Below the pieces are notes generated by a model, which searched no databases, was not told the DNA's origin, and saw only the letters and a list, made by a program, of their open reading frames with translations. DNA of 37,643 bases from positions 1 to 37,643 of the forward strand of contig JAFBAN010000171.1 of assembly GCA_019247775.1 (NCBI GenBank). Reading direction: 5' to 3'. Positions 1-7,419 of the stretch are shown piece after piece. The DNA comes from Chitinophagaceae bacterium. Lineage in GTDB: Bacteria > Bacteroidota > Bacteroidia > Chitinophagales > Chitinophagaceae. Made by a program: the position numbers and the translations under genes. Position 1 is the stretch's first letter; the number at the start of each line of letters is the position of its first letter.

Positions 1-181
1 TGAACCCATTCACTACACTTACAGTTTCAATGATGAGGAAAAGACGGTCACCGGCCTCGTGCAGGAAAAAGAAGACCGGATCTTCCTCTATGAGTACCGG
101 GGCAAACATATCGGTACCGAATTCTTCATTTCTTTTTCCACATCTTCCGTCTCGTACAAGCTTGTGAAAGTAGGGGATTGA
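1..181 (+). CDS. 3' end of an unknown protein (partial)
   Basis: The first 181 bases hold an open frame (codons from base 2) ending at TGA 179-181. It gives about 59 C-terminal residues beginning EPIHYTYSFNDEEKTV and ending SYKLVKVGD. The segment alternates charged and hydrophobic residues like a small beta-sheet domain. The start lies outside the window, and no family is recognisable from the tail. It converges on the minus-strand acetyltransferase gene with a gap of only 16 bases. Confidence 0.6.
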   Translation, partial: EPIHYTYSFNDEEKTVTGLVQEKEDRIFLYEYRGKHIGTEFFISFSTSSVSYKLVKVGD

Positions 182-197
182 TTGCTGAAATATCTTA

Positions 198-695
198 TTA
201 TTCATTCAGCAAAAGACCCATCAGGTAATCGTTGTGGTACACATTTTCATTGCCATAACGATAACTCTGGCGGATCGTACCCTCGATGCGGAAACCCAGG
301 CTTTGGTATAAGCCGATGGCCTGTTCGTTATTGACAGATACTTCCAGTTCTATCCGGTTCTTCTGCTCCGATCGCAGCTGAGCTATGATATGCTGGAGTA
401 TCTGTCTTGCATACCCCTTGCCCCTTGCCTGCGGCACCACCGCAAAAGTGGAGAGGTACACCGTACCCGATTGCCGGTATTTTTTTACCACCAGGTGATA
501 GCTGCCGCAGATCCTTCCTTCCGCTTCCGCCACAACCAGCGAACCGGTATGCAGCAGCTCGCGGTAGATGGGCCGGAAAGAAGTTTCGTCCATGATATCA
601 TAGGCCAGAAAAGGATTGGTGGAAGTTTCCATGTACAGTGCATGCAGGGCGGTGATATCCTGCTCGGTGGCGGGCCGGTATTGGAGCTTATTCAT
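198..695 (-). CDS. GNAT family N-acetyltransferase
   Basis: A 165-residue protein of normal size for a single GNAT domain, which transfers acetyl from acetyl-CoA to an amine (small molecule, antibiotic or protein N-terminus). The acetyl-CoA binding motif A is visible as VVPQARGKGYARQIL near residues 87-101, preceded by the strand VYLSTFAV. Motif B follows as EVSVNNEQAIGLYQSLGF (about 119-136), the usual N..A...Y...GF signature. The ending YHNDYLMGLLL resembles RimI/PhnO-type members. The substrate cannot be told. The gene is divergent from the SDR gene; a near-consensus promoter box (TAATTTCG on the minus strand, 703-710) lies 7 bases before its ATG. Confidence 0.9.
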   Translation of the reverse strand: MNKLQYRPATEQDITALHALYMETSTNPFLAYDIMDETSFRPIYRELLHTGSLVVAEAEGRICGSYHLVVKKYRQSGTVYLSTFAVVPQARGKGYARQILQHIIAQLRSEQKNRIELEVSVNNEQAIGLYQSLGFRIEGTIRQSYRYGNENVYHNDYLMGLLLNE

Positions 696-702
696 GATAG
701 AG

Positions 703-710
703 CGAAATTA
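703..710 (-). promoter_or_regulatory. Possible -7 box for the GNAT gene
   Basis: Minus-strand TAATTTCG matches 7 of 8 positions of the Bacteroidota -7 consensus TAnnTTTG and ends 7 bases before the ATG at 695. No clear -33 element is seen. Confidence 0.35.
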
Positions 711-725
711 CAGCAACTAACTACC

Positions 726-733
726 TATTTTTG
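726..733 (+). promoter_or_regulatory. -7 promoter box of the SDR gene
   Basis: TATTTTTG fits TAnnTTTG exactly and ends 18 bases before the ATG at 752. It also argues against starting the gene at the in-frame TTG at 731, which lies inside the box. Confidence 0.55.
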
Positions 734-751
734 CTGCCTAATCAGCAAACT

Positions 752-1558
752 ATGTCCGTTTTCGCGAATAAAGTGGTGGTGGTGACCGGCGGCTCTGATG
801 GGATCGGCAGGGCCCTGGTAGACGCATTCGTACATGCCGGAGCCAAAGTGGCTACCTGCGCCCGCAACCACGACAAACTCTACCAGCTGCAGGCAGCTTA
901 TCCCGGCAAACCCCTGATGGTGCAGGCGACAGATGTGAGCAAGGAAGCGGATTGCCGGAATTTTATCGAAGCGGTAGTGAAGACTTTCGGCACCATCGAT
1001 ATACTCGTCAACAATGCCGGCATCTCCATGCGTTCGCTGGTGGCGGATGTAGAGCTGGATACGCTGCGGAAAGTAATGGACATCAATTTCTGGGGAACGG
1101 TGTACTGCACCAAACTGGCCCTGCCCCATATCACGCAGAACAAAGGCACCATCGCAGGCGTTTCATCTATTGCTGGCTACCGCGGCCTGCCCGGTCGCAG
1201 CGGCTATTCCGCCTCCAAATTTGCCGTTAACGGCTGGCTGGAAGCACTGCGCACGGAACTGCTCGAGAGCGGAGTGAATGTGATGTGGGTTTGTCCGGGC
1301 TTCACCGCTTCCAATATCCGCAATGCCGCACTCAATGCCGATGGCGAAGCGCAGGGCGAATCGCCGCTGGAAGAAGGTAAACTGATGACCGCCGAAGAAT
1401 GCGCTGTTCATATCCTGGCAGCCATCGAAAAAAGAAAAAGGACGTTGGTGCTCACCGGGCAGGGTAAACAGACCGTTTATCTCAACCGTTTTTTCCCGGC
1501 CCTGGCCGACAAACTCGTACGCAATTTTTTCTTCAAAAACGGCGAACTGGTGAAATAA
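752..1558 (+). CDS. Short-chain dehydrogenase/reductase (SDR) family oxidoreductase
   Basis: Classical SDR of 268 residues, an NAD(P)H-dependent oxidoreductase of an unknown carbonyl or alcohol substrate. The Rossmann cofactor motif is TGGSDGIGRAL near the N-terminus, NNAG follows in the middle, and the catalytic YxxxK is Tyr152 and Lys156 in SGYSASKFAV, with the catalytic Ser a dozen residues earlier in GVSSIAGY. The C-terminal ILAAIEKRKRTLVLTGQGK segment is typical of bacterial SDRs related to 3-ketosphinganine/dihydroxyacetone-phosphate reductase-like enzymes, but this does not fix a substrate. ATG 752 was preferred to the upstream TTG because that TTG lies within the promoter box. The next gene follows after 29 bases on the same strand. 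Confidence 0.92.
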   Translation: MSVFANKVVVVTGGSDGIGRALVDAFVHAGAKVATCARNHDKLYQLQAAYPGKPLMVQATDVSKEADCRNFIEAVVKTFGTIDILVNNAGISMRSLVADVELDTLRKVMDINFWGTVYCTKLALPHITQNKGTIAGVSSIAGYRGLPGRSGYSASKFAVNGWLEALRTELLESGVNVMWVCPGFTASNIRNAALNADGEAQGESPLEEGKLMTAEECAVHILAAIEKRKRTLVLTGQGKQTVYLNRFFPALADKLVRNFFFKNGELVK

Positions 1559-1587
1559 CCCGTTCTGCCTGACGTTTATCTGTCGGC

Positions 1588-2409
1588 ATGCCTATCCTTA
1601 CCCTGACAACAGATATTGGCCAGCGTGACTATCTTGTTGGCGCAGTGAAAGGGCAGTTCCTCTCTTTGCTGCCCACGCTGAATATTGCCGATATCACCCA
1701 TTATCTGTCGCAGGCCAATTTTCCGCAGGCTGCTTACACCTGCAGTAACGCTTTCAGGTATTATCCCTCTGGCGCCTACCATGTGGTGATCGTAAATCTC
1801 TACGATGCACCCGCCCGTCAATTGCTGGTTGCCAGGCACAATGAACAGTTTATTATTTGTCCGGATAACGGCCTGCTCACCATGATCACCGGCCAGAAGC
1901 CCTGGGAATTGGTGAGCATAGCGGTGAGCGACCAGCATACACTGCTGGAGCTTACGCAGCTGATCGCAAAAGCAGTAGCCGCTATCGACAGTACTGGCAA
2001 CCTGCTGGCGGCAGGGCAGCCGGCGGATCAGATCGTTGAAAAATATCCGCTTCGCGCTACGGTAGGACCCAATTGGATGGAGGGACAGATCCTCTTCATC
2101 GATCATTTTGAAAATGTGGTGATCAATATCACCCGTAACGAGTTTGAAGAGCAGCGGAAGGGTCGCCGCTTCCGCATCATGTTCAAACGCAATGAAACCA
2201 TCGATACCATCAGCAGCGATTACAGTGCAGTTCCCGAAGCCGAGATCATGGCCTGGTTCAACTCTGCCGGCTATCTCGAGCTCGCCATCCGCAACGGCAA
2301 TATGGCCGGCCTGTTCGGCCTCCAGGGCTACAACGAACAAATGCAACAGGCTGCGGGAGGGATGGATAATAAGCTGTTTTACCAAACGGTAAGGGTGTTT
2401 TTTGAATAG
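1588..2409 (+). CDS. SAM hydroxide adenosyltransferase-like protein (DUF62 family), divergent active site
   Basis: A 273-residue protein of the DUF62 / SAM hydrolase (and fluorinase-related) fold. Family marks are TLTTDIGQRDYLVGAVKG at the N-terminus, CPDNGLLTM about residue 91, and DHFENVVINITRNEF in the C-terminal domain (canonical DxFGNxxTN). Characterised SAM hydrolases use an Asp-Arg-His set, with the Asp in a VVDPGVG loop. Here that loop reads VIVNLYDAPAR, so Asp is replaced by Asn while Arg seven residues later is kept. The usual FHGRD histidine segment is replaced by HTLLELTQL. Hydrolysis of S-adenosylmethionine is therefore uncertain. Its TAG stop forms the first bases of a heptamer-repeat island. 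Confidence 0.85.
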   Translation: MPILTLTTDIGQRDYLVGAVKGQFLSLLPTLNIADITHYLSQANFPQAAYTCSNAFRYYPSGAYHVVIVNLYDAPARQLLVARHNEQFIICPDNGLLTMITGQKPWELVSIAVSDQHTLLELTQLIAKAVAAIDSTGNLLAAGQPADQIVEKYPLRATVGPNWMEGQILFIDHFENVVINITRNEFEEQRKGRRFRIMFKRNETIDTISSDYSAVPEAEIMAWFNSAGYLELAIRNGNMAGLFGLQGYNEQMQQAAGGMDNKLFYQTVRVFFE

Positions 2410-2520
2410 TCTGTAGTCTGTGGTCTGTAGTCTGTTGTTGTTTTTAGTTCGGGTTTACCGCTAACATCCAACTACAAACCACTCACAACCACAGACCACA
2501 GACTACAGACCATAGACTAG
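2407..2520. repeat. Inverted heptamer-repeat island A (word RGTCTGT)
   Basis: Left arm 2407-2440 is a run of four 7-base words (AGTCTGT, AGTCTGT, GGTCTGT, AGTCTGT). The right arm 2486-2520 is the same word in opposite orientation (ACAGACY). The arms are nearly equal in length, and differences are A/G (T/C) transitions. It can fold into a long hairpin between the SAM-hydrolase-like gene and lpdA, and the first gene's stop codon is part of the first word. Confidence 0.8.
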
Positions 2521-2532
2521 TTGGTTTTTCCT

Positions 2533-2540
2533 TACTTTTG
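2533..2540 (+). promoter_or_regulatory. -7 promoter box of lpdA
   Basis: TACTTTTG matches TAnnTTTG exactly and ends 19 bases before the lpdA ATG at 2560. Confidence 0.6.
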
Positions 2541-2559
2541 CATCCGAAAATTCATTCTC

Positions 2560-3969
2560 ATGGCTTACGACGTAATTGTTTTAGGTAGCGGACCGGGCGG
2601 ATACCCGGCTGCCATCCGTGCTTCCCAGTTAGGTTTTAAAGTGGCGATCATTGAAAAAGAAAGCCTTGGAGGCATCTGCCTCAACTGGGGTTGCATCCCC
2701 ACTAAGGCCCTGCTCAAAAGTGCCCAGGTATATGAGTATATGAAACACAGCACCGCTTACGGTATTAATGCGGCTGATGTGAAAGCCGATTTTGGGGGTG
2801 TGATCAAGCGCAGCAGGGGCGTGGCGGATAAGATGAGCAAAGGCGTGCAGTTCCTGATGAAAAAGAACAAGATCGATGTGGTGATGGGCTACGGGCGGAT
2901 CAAAGCCAAAGGGCAGATAGAAGTAACAGCAGCCGACGGCAGCAAACAAACGGTAGAAGGCAAATACATCGTGATCGCAACAGGCGCACGCAGCAAGGAA
3001 CTGCCAAGTCTGAAACAAGATGGTAAAAAAGTGATCGGCTACCGCGAAGCTATGGTATTGCCGGAGCAGCCCAAAAGCATGATCATCGTGGGAAGCGGCG
3101 CAATAGGCGTGGAATTCGCTTATGTGTACGCCAGCATGGGTACCAAAGTGACCATCGTCGAATTCCTGCCGCGTATCGTGCCGGTGGAAGATGAAGATAT
3201 TTCCAAAGAACTCGAAAAACAATACAAGAAATTCGGCATCGATATCATGACCAATGCATCCGTGGATGCTGTGGATACCAGCGGCCCGGGCGTAAAAGCC
3301 ACCGTGAAAAAACAGGATGGCAGCACTTCTACGCTGGAAGCCGATATCGTGTTAAGCGCAGTAGGCGTGGTGGCCAATATTGAGGACATTGGCCTGGAGC
3401 AGAACGGTATCAAAACCGAAAAGGGCAAAGTAGTGGTTGATAAATACCAGCAGACCTCAGTTCCCGGCATCTACGCTATCGGCGATTGCTCACCCGGACA
3501 GGCGCTGGCGCATGTGGCTTCGAAAGAAGGCATCAATGCTGCGGAGCATATCGCTTATACGGAGAAGAAATCCCAGCATCTGCCCGATCCGCTGGATTAC
3601 AATAATATTCCCGGCTGTACCTACTGTACGCCTGAGATCGCCAGTGTGGGCTTCACTGAAAAAGCCGCCAAAGATGCGGGTTATGAGATCAAGGTTGGTA
3701 AATTCCCATTCATGGCCAGCGGTAAGGCAAGCGCAGCCGGAGCCACCGAAGGTTTTGTAAAAGTGATTTTCGACGCCAAATACGGCGAGTTCCTCGGTTG
3801 CCATATGATCGGCATGAACGTAACCGAAATGATCGCAGAAGCCGTTGTTGCCCGTAAACTGGAAACCACCGCACACGAGATCCTCAACGCCATCCACCCG
3901 CATCCCACCATGAGCGAAGGCCTCAAAGAAGCGACGGCGGTAGCTTATGGGGAAGCGATTGACGTTTAG
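2560..3969 (+). CDS. lpdA: Dihydrolipoyl dehydrogenase (E3)
   Basis: A flavoprotein of 469 residues that reoxidises dihydrolipoamide of 2-oxoacid dehydrogenase complexes (and the glycine cleavage system) with NAD+. The FAD-binding motif VIVLGSGPGGYPAAI lies at residues 5-19. The redox disulfide is Cys40/Cys45 in GGICLNWGCIPTKALL. The NAD-binding motif is IIVGSGAIGVEFA, the second FAD motif is GIYAIGDC, and the C-terminal catalytic His-Glu dimer-partner pair is in HPHPTMSEGLKEA. Length is normal. ATG 2560 is chosen because it starts MAYDVIVLGSG and lies downstream of a clear promoter box; the in-frame TTG 2521 lies in the upstream repeat/promoter region. Which E2 it serves is not shown here, since no E1 or E2 gene is adjacent. 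Confidence 0.97.
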   Translation: MAYDVIVLGSGPGGYPAAIRASQLGFKVAIIEKESLGGICLNWGCIPTKALLKSAQVYEYMKHSTAYGINAADVKADFGGVIKRSRGVADKMSKGVQFLMKKNKIDVVMGYGRIKAKGQIEVTAADGSKQTVEGKYIVIATGARSKELPSLKQDGKKVIGYREAMVLPEQPKSMIIVGSGAIGVEFAYVYASMGTKVTIVEFLPRIVPVEDEDISKELEKQYKKFGIDIMTNASVDAVDTSGPGVKATVKKQDGSTSTLEADIVLSAVGVVANIEDIGLEQNGIKTEKGKVVVDKYQQTSVPGIYAIGDCSPGQALAHVASKEGINAAEHIAYTEKKSQHLPDPLDYNNIPGCTYCTPEIASVGFTEKAAKDAGYEIKVGKFPFMASGKASAAGATEGFVKVIFDAKYGEFLGCHMIGMNVTEMIAEAVVARKLETTAHEILNAIHPHPTMSEGLKEATAVAYGEAIDV

Positions 3970-3970
3970 A

Positions 3971-4134
3971 TAAGTCTGGAGTTAGGAGTTAGGAGTCTGG
4001 AGTAAGTTGGGGGTGAGAGGCTGAAGACAGGTTGTTGTCTGTATTCAGTCTGCTACATACCTGGTTGTATCCAGACTCCTGACTCCTAACTCCTAACTCC
4101 AGACTCCTAACTCCTAGCTCCAGACTTCTAAGTC
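3971..4134. repeat. Inverted heptamer-repeat island B (words GGAGTCT / GGAGTTA)
   Basis: Two opposed arrays of 7-base words lie between lpdA and the PAS gene. Positions 3972-4003 and the reverse complement of 4096-4127 agree at 31 of 32 bases. The right array is longer (4071-4134) and so offers several alternative registers. The ~65-70 base spacer has no ORF. Adjacent to the lpdA stop, it could form an extended transcript hairpin. Confidence 0.85.
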
Positions 4135-4183
4135 AAGACTTATCCGCGGGTTTTTCTTAACTTCCTGTCATAACTCCCTTCCC

Positions 4184-5266
4184 ATGCCATTCAAAGCCAT
4201 ACTGGACGATGAACAGTTCCGGATGCTTATCAATCATATTCCGGGCGCGGTGTATCGTTGTTCGGGAGATGAGTGGCTGTCGCTTGAATTTTTCAGCGAT
4301 GAGATCGTGAACCTCAGCGGTTATCCGCTCGAATATTTCCTTCAAAGACCTAAGGATGGCTACCTCAGCATCGTACACCCGGACGACCGCGACGCACTCA
4401 AACGCAAGATGCATGAAGCGATCAATAACCGGCAGAAATATGAATTCGAATACCGGATTGTTCGCCAGGACGGTTCGCTGCGCTGGGTGTTTGAGCGGGG
4501 CCAGGGTGTGTACGAAGAGGCAAGGAAACTGCGCTATGTAGACGGCTGTATTTTCGATATCACGCATCGCAAGGAAGCGGAAGCAGCGCTGGTTAAAAGC
4601 AAGGAAGAGATAACGGAGCTGTCGGATAAACGCAGGCACTCCCAGCAGGAGCAGGAAGCCTTGTTGCAGCGACTTTCACTCGCTACAGACTCTGCAGCCA
4701 TCGGTATCTGGGAGATAGACCTGACCAATAACCAGGTGATCTGGGACAAACGCATGTTCGCCATGTACGGATACCCGGATGGAACTGAAACCAGTTTATA
4801 TACTGTGTTCGACAAAGCCATGCACCCGGACGATGCGCCCATGATGAACGAGATCATTGGCGATCTGCTGACGGGAAAAAAAGAGATCAACGGGGCCATT
4901 TATCGCATATTCCTCCCCGATGGCACTATCCGCTTTATCGAATCACATGCCATCATCAAAAAATCGGATACCGGAAAAGTGATCAGCCTGATTGGCACCA
5001 ACCGAGACGTGACCGAATCTGTGCAGGTGCAGGAAAAGATCAAGACCCAGAATAAGATGCTGCGGGATATCGCCTTTATCCAATCGCACGAAGTGCGCCG
5101 CCCCCTGGCCAATATACTCGGTGTGATCGAGATCCTGAAAACCAGCGAGGCTGTCAGCGACCTGGAAATCTTTCACCATCTCGAAGAAAGCGCCCGCGAA
5201 CTGGACCATGAGATCCGCAGTATCGTCAATAAGACGAATGAATTGGATGATGAGGCGTTCAGGTGA
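4184..5266 (+). CDS. PAS-PAS-DHp sensor protein without an ATPase domain
   Basis: A soluble 360-residue protein with no signal peptide or membrane helix. PAS domain 1 (PAS_3-like) covers about residues 10-125, including IVHPDDRDALKRKMHEA and RIVRQDGSLRWV. PAS domain 2 covers about 160-285 (MHPDDAPMMNEIIGDL, FLPDGTIRFIESHA, IGTNRDVTE). Next comes a histidine-kinase dimerisation helix with the H-box FIQSHEVRRPLANILG, in which His302 is the expected phospho-acceptor. The frame ends about 58 residues later at TGA, and no N, G1 or G2 boxes of a HATPase domain follow in any frame before the next gene. It may be phosphorylated by another kinase, or simply signal through dimerisation. No response regulator is adjacent. 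Confidence 0.88.
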   Translation: MPFKAILDDEQFRMLINHIPGAVYRCSGDEWLSLEFFSDEIVNLSGYPLEYFLQRPKDGYLSIVHPDDRDALKRKMHEAINNRQKYEFEYRIVRQDGSLRWVFERGQGVYEEARKLRYVDGCIFDITHRKEAEAALVKSKEEITELSDKRRHSQQEQEALLQRLSLATDSAAIGIWEIDLTNNQVIWDKRMFAMYGYPDGTETSLYTVFDKAMHPDDAPMMNEIIGDLLTGKKEINGAIYRIFLPDGTIRFIESHAIIKKSDTGKVISLIGTNRDVTESVQVQEKIKTQNKMLRDIAFIQSHEVRRPLANILGVIEILKTSEAVSDLEIFHHLEESARELDHEIRSIVNKTNELDDEAFR

Positions 5267-5367
5267 GATTTTGGAATTTCGGAATTTTGGAATTTCGAAA
5301 TTGGGCCGGTGCAATTCGAATCCGCCTTCCTGAATCCAAAATTTCGAAATTCCAAAATTCCAAAATC
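5267..5367. repeat. Inverted repeat island C (8-base word GGAATTTC/GGAATTTT)
   Basis: Left arm 5267-5307 carries three 8-base words (TGGAATTTC, CGGAATTTT, GGAATTTCGAAATT). The right arm 5336-5367 is its reverse complement with one word fewer. It begins on the base after the PAS gene's TGA and lies between convergent genes, so it is well placed as a bidirectional terminator. It is AT-rich, unlike the flanking genes. Confidence 0.8.
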
Positions 5368-5383
5368 TACTTAAATCTTATTT

Positions 5384-6103
5384 CTATTTTGCGAATACCT
5401 TCCTGAGGATATCGCTCGTCCTTGCCATAGGATTCTGCCGGATATTCTTTTCTTCATCGGCAATCTGTAAAAAAATGCCGTTCAGCGCGCGTTCGGTAAC
5501 ATAGGCGACCAGATCGGGGTTGATCTTTTGCAGGGTGAATTTGTTGTAGCCGCTGATCAATCCATTCCAGTATTTTGTGGCATCCACTTTCTGCAGCGAC
5601 TGTTCGATCACTGGACGGAAGGCGTTGGTAAGCTCGACGGTTGTTTTGTTGCGGAGGTAACCTGTAGCAGCGGTATCCGGTCCCCGCAGGATAGATACCG
5701 CATCCTGGAAACTCATCTGCCTGATCGCATTTATAAAGATCGGTGCGGCGCTTTTGCATGCTTCTTCAGCCGCGCGGTTCATGCTCAGGACAGCCTCATC
5801 TACCTGCCGGCCCATGCCAACCCGGCGCAGCGTGGTCTCTATCTTTTGAGCTTCCGGAGGCATTAAGATCTTCAGCGCAGCATTGGCAAAAAAGCCATCC
5901 GGCTTCGACAGGACCGCAGTGCCTTTCTCAGCGCCCTGGGTGAGCGCGGCTTTCAACCCTTCGGCAATATCGGAGCCTGCAGCATCGGCCGCCGTTGTTC
6001 CGGATACGGCCTGTTTTGCTTTATTGATCAGTCCTTTCAAACCCTGCGACTGCGCAGAAATGCCGGCCATTGCCAGTACGGCCATCAGAAGAATATGCTT
6101 CAT
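5384..6103 (-). CDS. DUF4197 domain-containing exported protein
   Basis: A 239-residue protein with an N-terminal signal peptide ([20 protein letters not shown]). The rest matches the DUF4197 family as I know it: [67 protein letters not shown] and the terminal [17 protein letters not shown]. The family is common in Bacteroidota and Proteobacteria, is mostly alpha-helical, and has no established function. The frame stays open well upstream, but the extension lacks any family similarity and would overlap the divergent phosphatase gene, so the start is set at the signal-peptide Met. It converges with the PAS gene across island C. Confidence 0.9.
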   Translation of the reverse strand: MKHILLMAVLAMAGISAQSQGLKGLINKAKQAVSGTTAADAAGSDIAEGLKAALTQGAEKGTAVLSKPDGFFANAALKILMPPEAQKIETTLRRVGMGRQVDEAVLSMNRAAEEACKSAAPIFINAIRQMSFQDAVSILRGPDTAATGYLRNKTTVELTNAFRPVIEQSLQKVDATKYWNGLISGYNKFTLQKINPDLVAYVTERALNGIFLQIADEEKNIRQNPMARTSDILRKVFAK

Positions 6104-6215
6104 ATAAAAGTAGTTGGTAGACTGCTGTAAAAATAGCCAGGCTTGCCCAGACGCCGGTGTGAAAGATTTCTTATTCTTTAGCCGATCTTCACTCCGGGTT
6201 ATTATCTTCACCAAA

Positions 6216-6737
6216 ATGAAGATCATGAAGAAAATAACAGGATTACTGGCCGTATTGTTAATGGTCTCCGGTATGAATACCGTATCTGCCCAGACGACTA
6301 CCATCATCCTGTTGCGGCATGCGGAGAAAGACACCAGCACGGCCGGTTCAACGATGATGCAATCCAACCCGCCGCTAAGCAGGGAAGGGGAGCAGCGCGC
6401 TGCCCATATACCCGAGCTGCTCAAAACCTATTCGCCTGATGCTATTTTCTCTACCGACTACAACAGGACCCGGTCCACAGTGGCGCCGCTGGCAAAAAAA
6501 TTCGGTCGCGATATCCAGGTGTATGACCCACGCAAGCTGGCCGATCTTGCAAAACAACTACAGGATATGCCGGGGAAAACCATCGTTGTGGTCGGGCATT
6601 CCAATACCACACCGGCACTGGTGAACCTGCTGATCGGTGAAAACAAATATCCCAACCTGGACGACAGCGTATACAACCAATACTGGATCGTAACCATCAG
6701 TAACGGCAAGGCGGAAGCGCGACAGTTAAGTTATTGA
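6216..6737 (+). CDS. Exported histidine phosphatase (phosphoglycerate mutase-like superfamily)
   Basis: A 173-residue protein with a signal peptide (MKIMKKITGLLAVLLMVSGM up to SAQ), so probably periplasmic. The catalytic RHG-type motif is ILLRHAEK, with the phospho-accepting His. The second catalytic His lies in IVVVGHSNTTPALVNLL. FSTDYNRTRSTVAPLA corresponds to the conserved S-x-x-x-R-T region. These are the marks of the SixA/PGM-like branch 1 phosphatases; the substrate is unknown. ATG 6216 is used (an alternative is 6225). TATCTTCA about ten bases upstream weakly resembles the -7 box. The gene is divergent from the DUF4197 gene, leaving a 112-base shared promoter region. Confidence 0.9.
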   Translation: MKIMKKITGLLAVLLMVSGMNTVSAQTTTIILLRHAEKDTSTAGSTMMQSNPPLSREGEQRAAHIPELLKTYSPDAIFSTDYNRTRSTVAPLAKKFGRDIQVYDPRKLADLAKQLQDMPGKTIVVVGHSNTTPALVNLLIGENKYPNLDDSVYNQYWIVTISNGKAEARQLSY

Positions 6738-6743
6738 GTGAAA

Positions 6744-7274
6744 TTATTCGGATAAAATACCCACCGGTCTGCTGACAGGTGCTGCCATAAAATCGGATTC
6801 TTCGATCCAGTACCTTTTATCCGAAGACCGACTGCGGAAAACATATTGCCGTGCGGTGTTGATACCGATCCGCTCCAGGTTCTGAACGATCAGTCCATGA
6901 TCGATGATATAAAAATTAGCTCCCACCCCGCGCCGCACAAATACCGCGCTTCTGGAAGTAACGGGCTCAACAGCATTTTCAACGTTGAGCTTTGCACTGG
7001 CGAAATCAGGTAACAACAGGTAATACCCGGGTTCGAACAGGTATACCAGCACATCTGCATTGTCGAGCGTCCGGGTCTCGAATTCCTGGGTTGTAAAAAA
7101 ATATTGGGTGGGTTTGTAATAGAACCAGAAACTGCCCCCCTCTGCCCGGGTCCATTTGATATCGGTGAGATTGATCCTGCTGAAATCCGGCTTCTTCGCC
7201 GCGGCGCTGTCTTTCTGCGCCCAAACAAGTATCGGCATAACCATTACCACCAGGATCAGTCTCAAAGTTTTCAT
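6744..7274 (-). CDS. Unknown exported protein
   Basis: A 176-residue protein starting with a signal peptide ([20 protein letters not shown]). The mature part has many aromatic residues and beta-strand-like segments ([37 protein letters not shown]) and the ending [20 protein letters not shown]. No catalytic motif, cysteine pair or known family was recognised. It converges with the phosphatase gene, with only 6 bases between stops. A perfect -7 box ends 3 bases before the ATG. The in-frame TTG at 7280 overlaps that box, so ATG 7274 is preferred. Confidence 0.8.
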   Translation of the reverse strand: MKTLRLILVVMVMPILVWAQKDSAAAKKPDFSRINLTDIKWTRAEGGSFWFYYKPTQYFFTTQEFETRTLDNADVLVYLFEPGYYLLLPDFASAKLNVENAVEPVTSRSAVFVRRGVGANFYIIDHGLIVQNLERIGINTARQYVFRSRSSDKRYWIEESDFMAAPVSRPVGILSE

Positions 7275-7277
7275 AAG

Positions 7278-7285
7278 CAAATATA
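7278..7285 (-). promoter_or_regulatory. -7 box almost abutting the start of the unknown exported protein
   Basis: Minus-strand TATATTTG matches TAnnTTTG exactly, and only three bases (CTT) separate it from ATG 7274. If used, transcription would begin at or next to the start codon, giving a leaderless or nearly leaderless message. Confidence 0.5.
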
Positions 7286-7361
7286 GGCAGCTTCCAGCCG
7301 CGGGCTACGGACCCCGGCTTTTTACCTTTTGTCCGTCCCAAACCACAAACCCCAAACCGAA

Positions 7362-7398
7362 CTCCAAACTCCAGACTCCAGACTCCAGACTCCAAACT
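7362..7398. repeat. Single-arm heptamer array D (ACTCCAG/ACTCCAA)
   Basis: Five consecutive 7-base words (CTCCAAA, CTCCAGA, CTCCAGA, CTCCAGA, CTCCAAA) lie just upstream of the prfC promoter box. They are the reverse complement of the GGAGTCT word of islands B and G, but no opposing arm is found nearby. The preceding AAACCACAAACCCCAAACC is a more degenerate extension. Confidence 0.7.
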
Positions 7399-7404
7399 AC
7401 CTCC

Positions 7405-7412
7405 TATCTTTG
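7405..7412 (+). promoter_or_regulatory. -7 promoter box of prfC
   Basis: TATCTTTG is an exact TAnnTTTG match and ends 7 bases before the prfC ATG at 7420, leaving room for only a very short 5' leader. No Shine-Dalgarno sequence fits in that space. Confidence 0.65.
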
Positions 7413-7419
7413 CGCCCTG

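Noticed and set aside
1576..2385. Minus-strand open frame of 269 codons
   Set aside because: It is a shadow of the SAM-hydrolase-like gene, whose conserved segments are on the plus strand.
3971..4134. CRISPR array
   Set aside because: Repeat unit is 7 bases with no spacers of 30-40 bases between identical 24-37 base repeats, and no cas genes are near.
6104..6424. N-terminal extension of the DUF4197 gene
   Set aside because: The added ~107 residues overlap the divergent phosphatase gene, have no family similarity, and precede a clear signal peptide start at 6103.
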